From contig JAEXNA010000027.1 in the NCBI GenBank assembly GCA_023447635.1, positions 1 through 64,000 on the forward strand: 64,000 nucleotides of DNA. The letters are read 5' to 3'. How positions within the stretch are numbered: the stretch's first letter is position 1; each line of letters begins with the position of its first letter. The position numbers were made by a program, and so were the translations under genes. Below, one piece after another: positions 17,401 to 26,055 of this stretch. The notes under the pieces are model-generated. The model was given only the letters and a program-made list of their open reading frames with translations, was not told the origin of the DNA and searched no databases. The stretch comes from Vulcanimicrobiota bacterium. Lineage in GTDB: Bacteria > Vulcanimicrobiota > Xenobia > Xenobiales > JADMJV01.

Positions 17401-20400
17401 CCACGCGGTGCAGGCGCGAGGTCAGCTCTTCCTGCAGGTTGGCCAGCCGCACGTCGTCGTTGGCGGTGCGGCCGGTCTCTTCGGCTAGTCGGCTGGAGAG
17501 CTCGTGCAGCTTGTGCTCTTGCTCGGAGATCAGGCGATCGGCCTGGGCCTTCTCTTCCCGCAGCGCCTGCAGGCGCTCTTGCAACGCCTGAGCGGAATCT
17601 TCGCCCTGGTGAACCTGGTCGAGCTGTAGCTGCAGCTCTTCGATCTCCTGATCGCGAGCCAGCAGCAGGCGCTGCATCTCGTCGAGGCTATCCTCGCGGG
17701 CGGCCAGGTCGGCTTTGAGCGAGGTGTACTCTTCGCCGCGACGCGACAGCTCGAGCTGCAGACGGGCGACTTCGCCGCGCGCTTCGCCCAGCCGCTCTTG
17801 CAGCTCCTGGTTCTCGCCCTCCGACGCTTCGCTACGGAAGCTGAGCTGGGTGCGCAACGAGGCCAGCTCGGCCTCGCCGTCGGCCAGCCGACGGTTGCGA
17901 TCGCGCAGATCCTCTTCCAGGTGCTCGAGTTCGCGACGTAGACGCTCGTTGTCAGCCCGCGCTTCGGTCAGCTTGGCCTGGCCGGCGCCCAGTCGGGCGA
18001 CCTCCTGCTTTAAGCGGGTCAGCAGGGTGCCGCGTTCGGTCAGCTCGGACTCGAGCTCACGGCAGCGGTCCACGCTCTGAGATCGCGAGGCCTCGAGTTC
18101 GGTGATGCGGACTTTGGCCGTCTGCAGTTTGGCGGCGGCGGCGCCCAGGCCGGCCTCGAGCTTGGAGACTTTTTCCAGGCGCGCGCTGAGCTCTTCCCGC
18201 AGGTTGGCGCTCTGCAGTTCGGCCGTTTCGGCAGAGTCGTGGGCCGCGATCAGCTCTTCTTCGTAGTCCAGAGCGCGACGGCGCCACTCGCCCGTCTCTT
18301 CGTGAGCCTGACGCAGCTCGCGGGCGGTCTCTTCCAGACGTTCGTCAAGCGAGTGCAGGCGAGCTTCCAGCTCGGCCATGTGCAGCAGCTCGGTCTCGGT
18401 CTGCTGGGCCTCGGCCAGGTTGCCGCGCATCTCGGATTCGAGCTCTTCGATGCGCAGGTTGCGCCGCTCGAGCTTGTCCTCGAGTCGGCCGATCGAAGAT
18501 TGGCTCTGAGCTAGCGCGTCCTGCAGCTGGCGCTCGGCCATGACCTTCTCTTGCAGCTCTTCCTTCAGGCGGGCCACGGCCGCGTCCAGACGCTGCTTGT
18601 CGCGCTGAGCGCGCAGCTGGTCTTCCTCGAAACGCTCCAGACGATCTTTGGCGCCTTTGAGCTTGGCGCCGGCGCCGCCCAGAGCGTCCTCGAGTTTGGT
18701 CAGACGTTCGACCTTGATGCCCAGCTGCTCGCGCAGGTTGTCGCGCTGCATCTCCAGCGCCAGACGGGCCTCTTCGTTCTCGCCCAGCTCGGCTTCCAGC
18801 CCTTCAGCGCGGCGAGTCTCCTCGCTCAGCCGATCTTGCAGGCTGGTCTTCTCGGCGGCGGCTTTGTCCAGCTCGTCGTGCAGGCGGGTGATCTCGAGCT
18901 CGAGATCGCCCAGAGCGCCTAGTTCGACGGTGAGCTCTTCGTTTTCGGCCTGGCGGTCCGACAGGCTGACCTTAAGCTCGGCCACCTCGGCTTCGCGCGC
19001 GGCCAGGCGGTTGGATAGCTCGTCGAAGGAGTGCTCGCGGTTACCCAGCAGCGACTCGGTTTCGGTGGCCCGTCGGCGCGCTTCGCTGAGCTCGCTGTCG
19101 AGCTTGGTCTTGAGCTCGCTCAGCTTCTGGTTCTGCCCTTGCAGCTCGGCCAGGCGCGCTTCCAGACGACGCACGGCCGAACCCGATGCCGACAGCTCGT
19201 GCTGCAGCTCTTCGTTGCGGGCGGCTCCGGCAGCGATCTGCTGCTCCATCTGGGCGATATGGATCTTGGCCTTCTGTAGCTTGCCGGCGGCTTCGCCCAG
19301 AGCGGCCTCGAGCTTGCGAATCTTCTGGACCCGTTGGCCCAGCTCTTCCTTGAGATTGCGAGTCTGCAGGGTGGCCGTTTCGGCCACGTTCTGGGTCTCT
19401 TCTAGCTGCCCGGCCAGGCGGTCGCGCTCGGCCAGAGCCGCTTCGAGCTCGCGCTGCGCTTCTTCTAGAGCATCGGTCAGCTGGCCGACCTGGAATTGCG
19501 ACTCCAGATCCTGATCGCCCAGACGCGCCAGCTCTCCGGCGACCTCTTCGAGCTCGACGTCGCGCTGCTCGAGCATTTTCTGCAGGTCGGCGTTACGCTT
19601 GGCGGCTTCCTCCAGGCGGGAGAGCAGCTTCTGACGCTCGTCCTCTCCGCTTTCCTGGCCGCGCTGCAGCTCGTCGTGCTCGGCCTTGAGGCGGGACAGG
19701 CGGCGGGCCTGGCTTTCGACCTCCTCGGCCAGCTCGCGATTGCGCGCGGTGACGGTTTCGACCTGAGACTGCGAGTGAGCGATATGGCGCTTGGCCACCT
19801 TCAGCTGGGCCACGGCGTTGCCCAGATTGGTCTCGAGTTTTTTCAGACGGCCCAGTCGAGCGGACAGCTCGGCCTGCAGATTCTCGGCCTTCAGGCGAGA
19901 AGTCTGACCGCTGTCGACGGCCTCGGCCAGCTGTTCTTCGAGGCGGGTGACGCGGCCGCGTTCGGCGGACAGCTCGGAGCGCAGCTGCGCTTCAGTCTGA
20001 CGAGCTGCCAGAAGCTGCTGCTCGAGTTCCGCGGCGTTGCCTTCGAACTCGGCCAGGCGGGTAAACTCGGCAGCCAGTTCGTCGACTTCGGTCTGGCGCT
20101 GCTCCAACAGATCGTTGAGGCGTCGATTCTCTTCGGCCTGCCTGGCCAGCTCTTCCTCGAGCTGCTGCTGCAGCGTGGCGGACGCCTCGGCCTGGGTGGC
20201 CAGGTCCTCTTCGAGCTGCATCAGGGCGGTCTGATACTCTTCGACCTCTTCGCGGCCAAAGCGCTGCTCGTCGACGCTCAGGGCCAGGTTCGACTCTAGC
20301 TCTTCTCGGCGGCTCAGCTCTTCTTCGAGCTGGGCGCGCAGTTTGTCGATCTGCTCGCCGCGCTGGGCTAGAACCTTGGACTGACCTTCGTGGTTCTCTT

Positions 20401-23400
20401 GAGCCTCTTCGAGCTTGAGACGCGACTCTTCCAGCTCGGACTGGCGTTCGAGGTAAGAGGCTTTGAGCGCTTCGTAACGCTCGCCGGCGGTCTTTAGCTT
20501 GCCGCGGGCGTCTTCGACGGCGGCCTTGTATTTGTCCAGGCTGCCCTGAACCTCGCCCAGGGCGGCCCGGTCTTCCTGGCCTTTGGCCAGCGCCTCGTCG
20601 CGCTCGGCTTCCAGCCCGTCGGCCGTCTCTTGCAGGATGGCGACTTCGGTCTGCAGCGACTCGACGGCGCTTTCCATGTCGGCCACTTCGCGCTGGCTGT
20701 CGTCGAGGCGGATGCGCAGCTCGCCCAGCTCTTCGCCGCGCCGACCCAGGGTCGATTCCAGTTCGCCGATGCGGGCCTGCGAAGCCTGATGCTGCAGACG
20801 CAGCGCCTCGACCTCAGAAGAGGCCACGGCGGCCCGGTCGCTGGCTTCCAGCAGGCCGTCCCGCAAGGGGCGCAGAGAATCGAGCTCTTGCTCCAGGCTG
20901 GCTACGGTCTCGGTCAGACCAGAGACCTCGATCTCGCGCTCTTCCAGCAGCGAGCTCATGTCGCCCAGGGCGGCCTCGGTCTCTTCCTGCTCGCTGCGTA
21001 CCTTCTCCAACTCGAGCTCGACCGTCTCGCGAACCGAGCGCTCGGTGGCCAGGCTGCGGCCCAGCTCGTCGGACTGCTGCGCCTTCTCTTCGAGCTCGGC
21101 GCTCAGGGTGAACAGCTGCTCGCGCACTTCGAGCAGCTCGTTGTCGCGCTCTTCGACCGACTGGCGAGCCTCCATCAGCTCGAGCTTCTGCTCGTCGAGC
21201 GCCTTCTGGCGCGAGACCAGGGTCGAACGCAGCGAGGTGTAGCGTTCGGCGGTGCCGGTCAGCTTGGCTTTGGCCTCGCGGAAAGCGGTCTCCAGCGCCT
21301 CGGCGCGGGCCCGACTTTCCCGGTTGGAGCGGTCCATGGCGACCAGCCGCTCGCGCAGGGCGGCCGACTCTTCGCTCTGCCCCTGCTGCAGGGCAGCGAT
21401 CTGGGCGCGCAGCGCCTCGGCCTCTTGCGTCGAAGTCTCGTGCTCGGCCTGCAGCAGTTCGACGTTGCCGACGGCTTCGACCCGCTGATCCTCGGACAGG
21501 GTCAGCGCCTCGGTCAGCTCGGCGTTTTCCTCTTGGGCTCGCGACAGTTCCTCCTGCAGCTCGGCCAGCATGCCCTGCAGCGCTTCGTCTTCGCTGGCTC
21601 TGGCGCCCAGCTCGTCCTGAGCCTGCGAGAGCTGCTCGCGAAGCTCGGACGCTTCGCCTTCCAGCGCCTGGATCTGCTGCTGAGCCTCGCTCAGCGCCAT
21701 CTCGGCATCAGACTGGGCGGTCTGGGCCAGCCCCAGCTCGTCGGCCAGGTCGTTGAGCTCTTCCTGGCGCAGCTGCAGATCGGCCGACAGCTCGTCGCGC
21801 TCGGCGGTCAGGCTCTGCAGCGACTCGCCCAGGTCGGAACGGTGAACCTGCTCTTCGGCGGCCCGAGCGGCGGCGTCTTCGAGCGACCCGCGAAGATTGG
21901 ACACCTGGGCTTCCAGGGCGCGTTTGTTGGCATCGAGCCCGTCGGCCCTGGCTTCCGCCTTCTGGGCCCGCTCCAGGGCAGCTACGGCCTGCTCTTTGAG
22001 CCCCAGCGCCTTTTCGTTGTGGGCTTTCAGGGCGGTGCGAACCTGCTCGTAGCGAGCTTTCAGCGCCTCGATCGCCTCGACGCTCTTGCGCTGCAGCGCC
22101 TCTAGCTTTTCGGCCCGGGTGCGCTGCTCGGCCAGCTCGCCCGAGGTCGTGTGCAGGTTGGCCAGGGCGCTTTCGGCCTCGGCCTGAGCCATATCCCGGG
22201 CGTCCTGAGCCAGGGTCAGCTCTTCCAGCAGGTCCGAACTCTCGCGCTCCTTGTCGGATAGCTCGTTCTGCAGCCCTTCCACCAGCTCTTGGTAGGACAG
22301 GCTTTCGGAACGCGACTCCTCGAGCTCGTCGCGGGTCTGCTCGAGCTCGCTGACGGTACTATCGCGCTGGCCGGTAAGTTCGCCCACCTGGCCTTCGAGC
22401 TGACGGCTACGCGCCTCCCATTGCTGGGCGGACTTCTCGTTGCTCTCGGCCTTTTTCAGGGCGTTGACCAACAGCTCTTTCATCTCCAGCGCTTTGGCTT
22501 TGTGCGACGCCAGCGCCTCACGGAGCTGGTCGTAGCGGCCTTTGAGGGTGACCAGCGTCCCGTTGGTGCGGGCCCTCTCGTCGTTGAGGCGAACGATCTG
22601 AGCGCGCAGGCGGGTGACCTCTTCGATGGTCACCTTCTGCTGCTCTTCGTCGGCTTCGTGCAGCTGCGAAACTTCGCGCTCGGAGGTCTGCAGCGCTTCT
22701 TCGAGCTCTTCGACTTCGCTGATCTTCTCTTCTAGCGCCTGTCGAACCGACTCCAGCTCCAGGGCCATCTCGGCCAACTGCTCGTTGGCCTGCGACTCGC
22801 GCTCCTGCACCTGCAGCAGCTCGTCTTCGAGGGCGGTCACTTCCCCCGCTTTGATCTCGAGCGTCTCGCGGGCTTCGCCCAGGTCGGTCTCGAGCAGGGC
22901 GATCTCGGCCTCGTGGGCCTCCTCGACGGCGCGCACCTCGACCAGAGTCTCTTCCAGGGCCGAGACTTCGGCCTGGCGCGCTTCTTCGGCGGCTCGGGCT
23001 TCGGCCAGCGCCTCTTCCAGCGCCAGGATCTCGGCTTGACGGGCCTCTTCGGCGGCGCGCGCGTCAGCGGCCGCCTCTTCGAGCATGGCAAGCTCGGTCT
23101 GGCGAGCCTCTTCGGCCATGCGAGCTTCGGCCAGGGTCTCTTCCAGAGCCGCGATCTCGGCCTGGCGGGCCTCTTCGGCGGCTTCAGCGTCGGCCAGCAG
23201 CTCCTGGAGAGTGGCGATCTCGGCCAGACGCCCTTCTTCGTTGGCGCTGGCCTCGTTGAGGGCTTCCTCTAGAGAGGCCAGCTCTGCCAGCCGCGCCTCT
23301 TCATTGGCGCCGGCTTCGTTCAGCGCTTCCTCTAGAGCGGCGATCTCGGCGTCTTTAGCCTCGTTCAACGAGTGAGCGTCGTCGAGCTCGATCTGCAGCA

Positions 23401-24892
23401 GCTCGGGATCGGGACCCGCCTCGGCCTGCTCCTGAGCGGTGCGAGCTTCGGCCAGCACGCCTTCCAGCGCTTCCATTTCGGCCGACTTGTTCAGCTCGAC
23501 CTGGCGGGCGTCTTCTAACGCCTCTTCCAGCGCTTCGACCTCGGCCAGCTTGTCGGCTTCGACTCGACGGGCCTCGGCGAGCGCTTCTTCCAGCGCTTCG
23601 ATTTCGGCGATCTTCGACTGTTCGGCGTCGCGCGCTTCGGCCAGCGCTTCCTCCAGCGCCTCGACTTCGGCGGATTTTGCCTGCTCGGCGTCGCGTGCTT
23701 CGGCCAGCGTCTGTTCCAGCGCTTCGAGCTCGGCCGTCTTGGCCTGCTCCGCCTCGCGCGCGTCGGCCAGCGCTTCTTCCAGCGCCTCGACCTCGGCGGT
23801 TTTCGCCTGTTCGGCGTCGCGCGCTTCGCCCAGCTCGGCCTCGAGCTCACCGATCCGCTCGGCCTGCTCGGCCATCAGCTCTTCGAACTCGGCGGCGGTC
23901 GCCAGCTGCGCCTGCAGCGAGGTCACTTCCGCCTCGAGTTCGAGCAGCCGCTCTTCTTTCTCTAAAGACGCCTTCTCCAGCTCATCGAGCGCCTCAGGCT
24001 CGACCGCCAGAGAGCGGGCCGACTCTAGTTCGAGCGTCAGCTCGGCCAGGCGAGCTTCCTTCTCGGCCAGCTCGATCTCCAATTTTTCGACCGCTTCAGC
24101 ACCGGCCAGGGCGGCCATCTCTTCGCTTTCGACCAGCTGCAGCTCGAGCGCCTGAATGCGCGCTTCCTGCTCTTCGAGCAGCGACTCGAGATCGGCCACG
24201 GACTGGCGGGCGGCTTCGAGTTCGGCGGCCTGGGTGACCGCGGCCAGCTGGTTCTCGGCCACCGCCGAGCTTTCCATCTCGAGCGCTTCGCTCAGCGATT
24301 CGACTTCGGCCCGAGCCAGATCGAGTTCGGCCTCGAGCTCGACCGCACGAGCCGCTTCGGCCTCGAGCTGCTCTTGCAGCTGAGCGGCCTGCTCGAGGGC
24401 GGCTTCGAGTTCAGCGCTGTCGCCCCCGACTGCGTCCAGAGTCTCGTCGAGCTGCTGCTGAAGTTCGGTGAGGCGCTCGGTCTCTTTGGCCAGACGCTCG
24501 CGCAGCTCGCCGATCTCGGCTCGCGCCTCGTCTAACTCTTCGCCCGCGCCGTCGTCGCCGGTGGCGTCCAGGGCGTCATCGAGCGCCTCTTCCAGGCTCA
24601 GCAGGCGGGCCTGGTCGGCTTCGCGCCCTTCTTCGAGCTTGCGTACGGAGCGCTGGGAGTCTTCGAGTTGGGCCCGAAGCTGCTCGAGCTCGGCCCCGTT
24701 TTCGGACATGGCGACGCCCTCAGTGGAAGTCCGTCTCTTCAAGATGACGATCTGCTTCCGCTGCTTGTCGTGGGTAGCTTCCAGCTCAGCGATTTTAGTC
24801 TTCAGCTTTTTGACGTTCAGCTGAGACTTTTTATAGGCCGCTAAATACTCAGCGGCCTTGCGCTTCGCTTCCGAGTTCTGCTCGTCTGCCAA
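14474..24892 (-). CDS. Giant coiled-coil protein (3472 residues)
   Basis: A 3472-residue, roughly 390-kDa protein that is nearly continuous Glu/Leu/Ala/Arg heptad sequence. It has no Walker motifs, hinge, signal peptide or membrane segment, so it is not SMC or Rad50. If fully helical it would span about 0.5 micrometre (0.148 nm per residue). Three repeat classes are visible: 14 units of exactly 21 residues (residues 359-484 and 508-675), a RYxxLRxAL-type module in the middle (coding DNA near 22530, 22040, 21260, 20500), and about six KLxxAKxRI modules preceded by xKLExxLGxA toward the C-terminus (near 19800, 19280, 18655, 18135, 17360, 16810). A short Gly-rich patch lies near the C-terminus. 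The start is TTG; an ATG at 24709 with a GAGGG 7 nt upstream is an alternative, but the preceding 61 residues continue the heptads. A cytoskeletal or spacer role is inference only. Confidence 0.9.
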   Translation of the reverse strand: MADEQNSEAKRKAAEYLAAYKKSQLNVKKLKTKIAELEATHDKQRKQIVILKRRTSTEGVAMSENGAELEQLRAQLEDSQRSVRKLEEGREADQARLLSLEEALDDALDATGDDGAGEELDEARAEIGELRERLAKETERLTELQQQLDETLDAVGGDSAELEAALEQAAQLQEQLEAEAARAVELEAELDLARAEVESLSEALEMESSAVAENQLAAVTQAAELEAARQSVADLESLLEEQEARIQALELQLVESEEMAALAGAEAVEKLEIELAEKEARLAELTLELESARSLAVEPEALDELEKASLEKEERLLELEAEVTSLQAQLATAAEFEELMAEQAERIGELEAELGEARDAEQAKTAEVEALEEALADAREAEQAKTAELEALEQTLAEARDAEQAKSAEVEALEEALAEARDAEQSKIAEIEALEEALAEARRVEADKLAEVEALEEALEDARQVELNKSAEMEALEGVLAEARTAQEQAEAGPDPELLQIELDDAHSLNEAKDAEIAALEEALNEAGANEEARLAELASLEEALNEASANEEGRLAEIATLQELLADAEAAEEARQAEIAALEETLAEARMAEEARQTELAMLEEAAADARAAEEARQAEILALEEALAEARAAEEARQAEVSALEETLVEVRAVEEAHEAEIALLETDLGEARETLEIKAGEVTALEDELLQVQERESQANEQLAEMALELESVRQALEEKISEVEELEEALQTSEREVSQLHEADEEQQKVTIEEVTRLRAQIVRLNDERARTNGTLVTLKGRYDQLREALASHKAKALEMKELLVNALKKAESNEKSAQQWEARSRQLEGQVGELTGQRDSTVSELEQTRDELEESRSESLSYQELVEGLQNELSDKERESSDLLEELTLAQDARDMAQAEAESALANLHTTSGELAEQRTRAEKLEALQRKSVEAIEALKARYEQVRTALKAHNEKALGLKEQAVAALERAQKAEARADGLDANKRALEAQVSNLRGSLEDAAARAAEEQVHRSDLGESLQSLTAERDELSADLQLRQEELNDLADELGLAQTAQSDAEMALSEAQQQIQALEGEASELREQLSQAQDELGARASEDEALQGMLAELQEELSRAQEENAELTEALTLSEDQRVEAVGNVELLQAEHETSTQEAEALRAQIAALQQGQSEESAALRERLVAMDRSNRESRARAEALETAFREAKAKLTGTAERYTSLRSTLVSRQKALDEQKLELMEARQSVEERDNELLEVREQLFTLSAELEEKAQQSDELGRSLATERSVRETVELELEKVRSEQEETEAALGDMSSLLEEREIEVSGLTETVASLEQELDSLRPLRDGLLEASDRAAVASSEVEALRLQHQASQARIGELESTLGRRGEELGELRIRLDDSQREVADMESAVESLQTEVAILQETADGLEAERDEALAKGQEDRAALGEVQGSLDKYKAAVEDARGKLKTAGERYEALKASYLERQSELEESRLKLEEAQENHEGQSKVLAQRGEQIDKLRAQLEEELSRREELESNLALSVDEQRFGREEVEEYQTALMQLEEDLATQAEASATLQQQLEEELARQAEENRRLNDLLEQRQTEVDELAAEFTRLAEFEGNAAELEQQLLAARQTEAQLRSELSAERGRVTRLEEQLAEAVDSGQTSRLKAENLQAELSARLGRLKKLETNLGNAVAQLKVAKRHIAHSQSQVETVTARNRELAEEVESQARRLSRLKAEHDELQRGQESGEDERQKLLSRLEEAAKRNADLQKMLEQRDVELEEVAGELARLGDQDLESQFQVGQLTDALEEAQRELEAALAERDRLAGQLEETQNVAETATLQTRNLKEELGQRVQKIRKLEAALGEAAGKLQKAKIHIAQMEQQIAAGAARNEELQHELSASGSAVRRLEARLAELQGQNQKLSELKTKLDSELSEARRRATETESLLGNREHSFDELSNRLAAREAEVAELKVSLSDRQAENEELTVELGALGDLELEITRLHDELDKAAAEKTSLQDRLSEETRRAEGLEAELGENEEARLALEMQRDNLREQLGIKVERLTKLEDALGGAGAKLKGAKDRLERFEEDQLRAQRDKQRLDAAVARLKEELQEKVMAERQLQDALAQSQSSIGRLEDKLERRNLRIEELESEMRGNLAEAQQTETELLHMAELEARLHSLDERLEETARELRQAHEETGEWRRRALDYEEELIAAHDSAETAELQSANLREELSARLEKVSKLEAGLGAAAAKLQTAKVRITELEASRSQSVDRCRELESELTERGTLLTRLKQEVARLGAGQAKLTEARADNERLRRELEHLEEDLRDRNRRLADGEAELASLRTQLSFRSEASEGENQELQERLGEARGEVARLQLELSRRGEEYTSLKADLAAREDSLDEMQRLLLARDQEIEELQLQLDQVHQGEDSAQALQERLQALREEKAQADRLISEQEHKLHELSSRLAEETGRTANDDVRLANLQEELTSRLHRVAKLEKAVGEAASKLHLAKKRIIDLEEQVRSTQEKAEQSTDKTDHLRDELTRARNELSEATAKLGKKDFQIKELEDAAGRGQRRISDLEEALEDRQARLAELERRVGGDGAKAEESSARVRELERELSASKQARELLNSQLESLKTRWQSEGEQSGKLQESARAYELKAQHLESALEESRTAVSAYQEKLGTAAANIKAAKGRITALAEARQQSLDKLHEVQEELFAKSSSLERVEAELSSSTAAREKDRELLAQLQGSLRETKSELARLQALERSQGQSADEMSSQLGEREAELEQLRSELEAERDLSQSLEAQLAETDQQLSELAGLQEEKKRALNEIEELRAENERLQGDLGLVEGELSHLHQSTETSGLQQETLKEELGLKDQQVQELQDEIVNLHSRLEESSSSTSQLELDLDAAHEQCSFLEGELERLSMAAEDRTVEESLTNELSEARKRISNLEVELSDSQSEAGEYVAMLEDREAELGELREELQRNQGLESRLGDTLTETQDREAKLRESLSGRQSQIEDLERELAETLDRAETADLKASNLEEELSRRIGRVTKLEAQLEAANGELQGARNDLESLQAQRTAQGTTSEEEKETLREQLRKIERDKDVERQLLEGRLSGEKERLEASLATERANLAEAEAQLRQVEERARLAEVRAQSAEAELSEAQAGAAGAGGGDAELVADLEAQIADLNEQMEELIAETGELSAAQTVAMSEAARFQRESSEKDQRIASMQAELTRLQSVISTERRNVGASAEGQSERENELQAAITRLQEEAGTAATRQRDAEAAVSGSKSKIEDLSNQLEVLRRALDDKDEEFQVIADALVEAESGRAEAERETRMAQTKLSEMRPSQSADPQASAALREENERLQIELAQLRGQLSQAADRDESREIVEAAVLSKDKQIATLEEEMTKLRARLEAASGGGGDTAGDGGADRMAELSAELANSQKKVKRLEDTIIRLRSSK
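22868..23371 (-). repeat. Eight tandem 63-bp units encoding 21-residue coiled-coil repeats
   Basis: Codons 508-675 of the giant coiled-coil gene form eight units of exactly 21 residues, that is three heptads, typified by AAEEARQAEIAALEETLAEAR. The DNA copies have diverged, but the reading frame and the Ala-Glu-Glu-Ala-Arg-Gln-Ala-Glu signature are retained, so these are in-frame duplications that preserve heptad register. Confidence 0.85.
23441..23818 (-). repeat. Six tandem 63-bp units encoding 21-residue coiled-coil repeats
   Basis: Codons 359-484 form six units of 21 residues typified by DAEQAKTAEVEALEEALADAR minus small changes; the consensus core is AEVEALEEALAEAR. They share the C-terminal half of the unit with the second block at 22868-23371, from which they are separated by 23 non-repeat residues. 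Both blocks probably arose from one ancestral three-heptad unit. Confidence 0.85.
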
Positions 24893-25242
24893 GTTCCTAC
24901 AATACCGTGAGGACGAAAAATGCCCTCACCCTTACTCCGAAGTGGAGCCGGGTTTCCTCTGGTATTGGTAACTCCTTCTCCCTAGTCTATAGCGAGCCGA
25001 TAAGGCTCCCCGCCTTACCGGTCCGTCTCTCCGTTCCATGTCGTGAAACGACCGGGAACGGGCGAGACCCTCCCTCGCGAAAATTGAATTTCCATCAAAA
25101 CCATGGCGTTCCCCCTGGAGAAGGAACACTTTTAGAAAGGTCATGAAGCCCCCCCTGTATATTCCCACCAGGGCTCTGGAAACGGAAAAGACCCCCCCGG
25201 ATCACACCTGGATCCGAAGGAGTCTTCTGAGAGAAGGATTCT
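24893..25242. other. 350-bp gene-free leader of the giant coiled-coil gene
   Basis: No convincing gene lies here. Read on the minus strand it would be the 5' leader of the giant coiled-coil gene and the 3' flank of sod. It holds several inverted repeats: GTGAGG/CCTCAC around 24907-24929, a 10-bp stem with one G-U pair at 24997-25021, GTCGT-GAA-ACGAC at 25040-25052, and CGGATC/GATCCG near 25199-25216 followed on the minus strand by TCTTTTCC, a weak candidate terminator for sod. I could not identify a clear promoter. Confidence 0.5.
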
Positions 25243-25869
25243 CTACTTAACGGCGGCCTGGAGGTTTTCTTCGACCTTATTCCAGTCGATGACTTCCCAG
25301 AACGCTTTGATATAATCGGGGCGTCTGTTCTGATAGTTCAGATAGTAAGCATGCTCCCAGACGTCGATGCCGAGCAGAGGGGTGTGCCCCATCATCAGAG
25401 GGCTATCCTGATTGGGAGTAGAGGTGATGATCAGTTTGCCGGCGGCCGACCAGCAAAGCCAGGCCCAGCCGCTACCGAAACGGTTGGCCGCAGCTTCGGC
25501 AAACTTCTCTTTGAACGATTCGAATCCACCGAACTCGTTCGAGATCTCCTCGGCGACTTTGCCCACCGGGCTGCCGCCGCCGTTGGGGCCGATGTGGAAG
25601 AAGAACAGGGTGTGGTTGTGGTGGCCGCCGCCGTGCTTACGCACGTCTTCCTGGATCGCCTGAGGCAGCGAGTTCAGACCGCGCAGCAGGTCGTCGAGCG
25701 ACTTGTCAGCCAGCTTCTCCTGACCTTCCAGCGCCTTGTTCAGCTTGTCGACGTAGGTCTGGTGGTGCTTGGTGTGATGAATCTCCATCGTCTTGGCGTC
25801 GATATGAGGCTCCAGAGCATCGTAAGCGTAGGGAAGTTTGGGAAGCTCGAATTTGAGTCCGGTTGCCAT
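25243..25869 (-). CDS. sodA: Superoxide dismutase, Mn/Fe family (probably Mn type)
   Basis: A 208-residue cytoplasmic enzyme that disproportionates superoxide to oxygen and peroxide. The four metal ligands are visible: His31 (MEIHH), His86 (HHNHTLF), Asp169 and His173 (DVWEHAYYL). Gly81-Gly82 and the active-site Gln154 (NQDSPLM) favour a manganese or cambialistic enzyme rather than a strict iron form. The region after LFF (residues 91-99) differs from the usual LFW, but no ligand is lost. The ATG is preceded by a purine-rich leader containing AAAGAGAG. The gene stands alone, 186 bp after the histidine kinase on the same strand. Confidence 0.95.
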   Translation of the reverse strand: MATGLKFELPKLPYAYDALEPHIDAKTMEIHHTKHHQTYVDKLNKALEGQEKLADKSLDDLLRGLNSLPQAIQEDVRKHGGGHHNHTLFFFHIGPNGGGSPVGKVAEEISNEFGGFESFKEKFAEAAANRFGSGWAWLCWSAAGKLIITSTPNQDSPLMMGHTPLLGIDVWEHAYYLNYQNRRPDYIKAFWEVIDWNKVEENLQAAVK

Positions 25870-26055
25870 GGGTTGGGTAACTCTCTTTCTATCTCTTTAT
25901 CTATCTTGGACGAAGGTCCGTCCGTTGAAGGTTCTGGGTCCATCTCTTTGGACCAGCCTCGCCTTGTCTCTTATGGACTAGCTGGCCTCGCCTTCGCCAT
26001 AAAAGGAGTTTCCCTTGCGGATCCCTCGATAAACGGTAACGGAGGGAGACTCCAC

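Noticed and set aside
20630..22105. A 491-codon plus-strand frame opposite the coiled-coil gene, and many similar long frames over 7.0-24.8 kb
   Set aside because: They mirror codon bias of the real gene in G+C-rich repetitive DNA and encode Leu/Gly/Gln- or Ser/Ala-rich strings without domains or ribosome sites.
22868..23818. 63-bp repeats considered as a CRISPR array or minisatellite
   Set aside because: Units are in frame, contiguous without unique spacers, and encode three heptads each.
14474..24892. Annotating the giant coiled coil as SMC, myosin-like or chromosome-segregation protein
   Set aside because: There is no Walker A or B motif, signature or hinge; similarity would come only from heptad composition.
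24997..25021. The 10-bp stem as a terminator
   Set aside because: No T-run follows on either strand.
24932..25168. A 78-codon minus-strand frame in the leader of the giant gene
   Set aside because: Unusual composition, no family features, overlaps hairpins; not supported as a gene.
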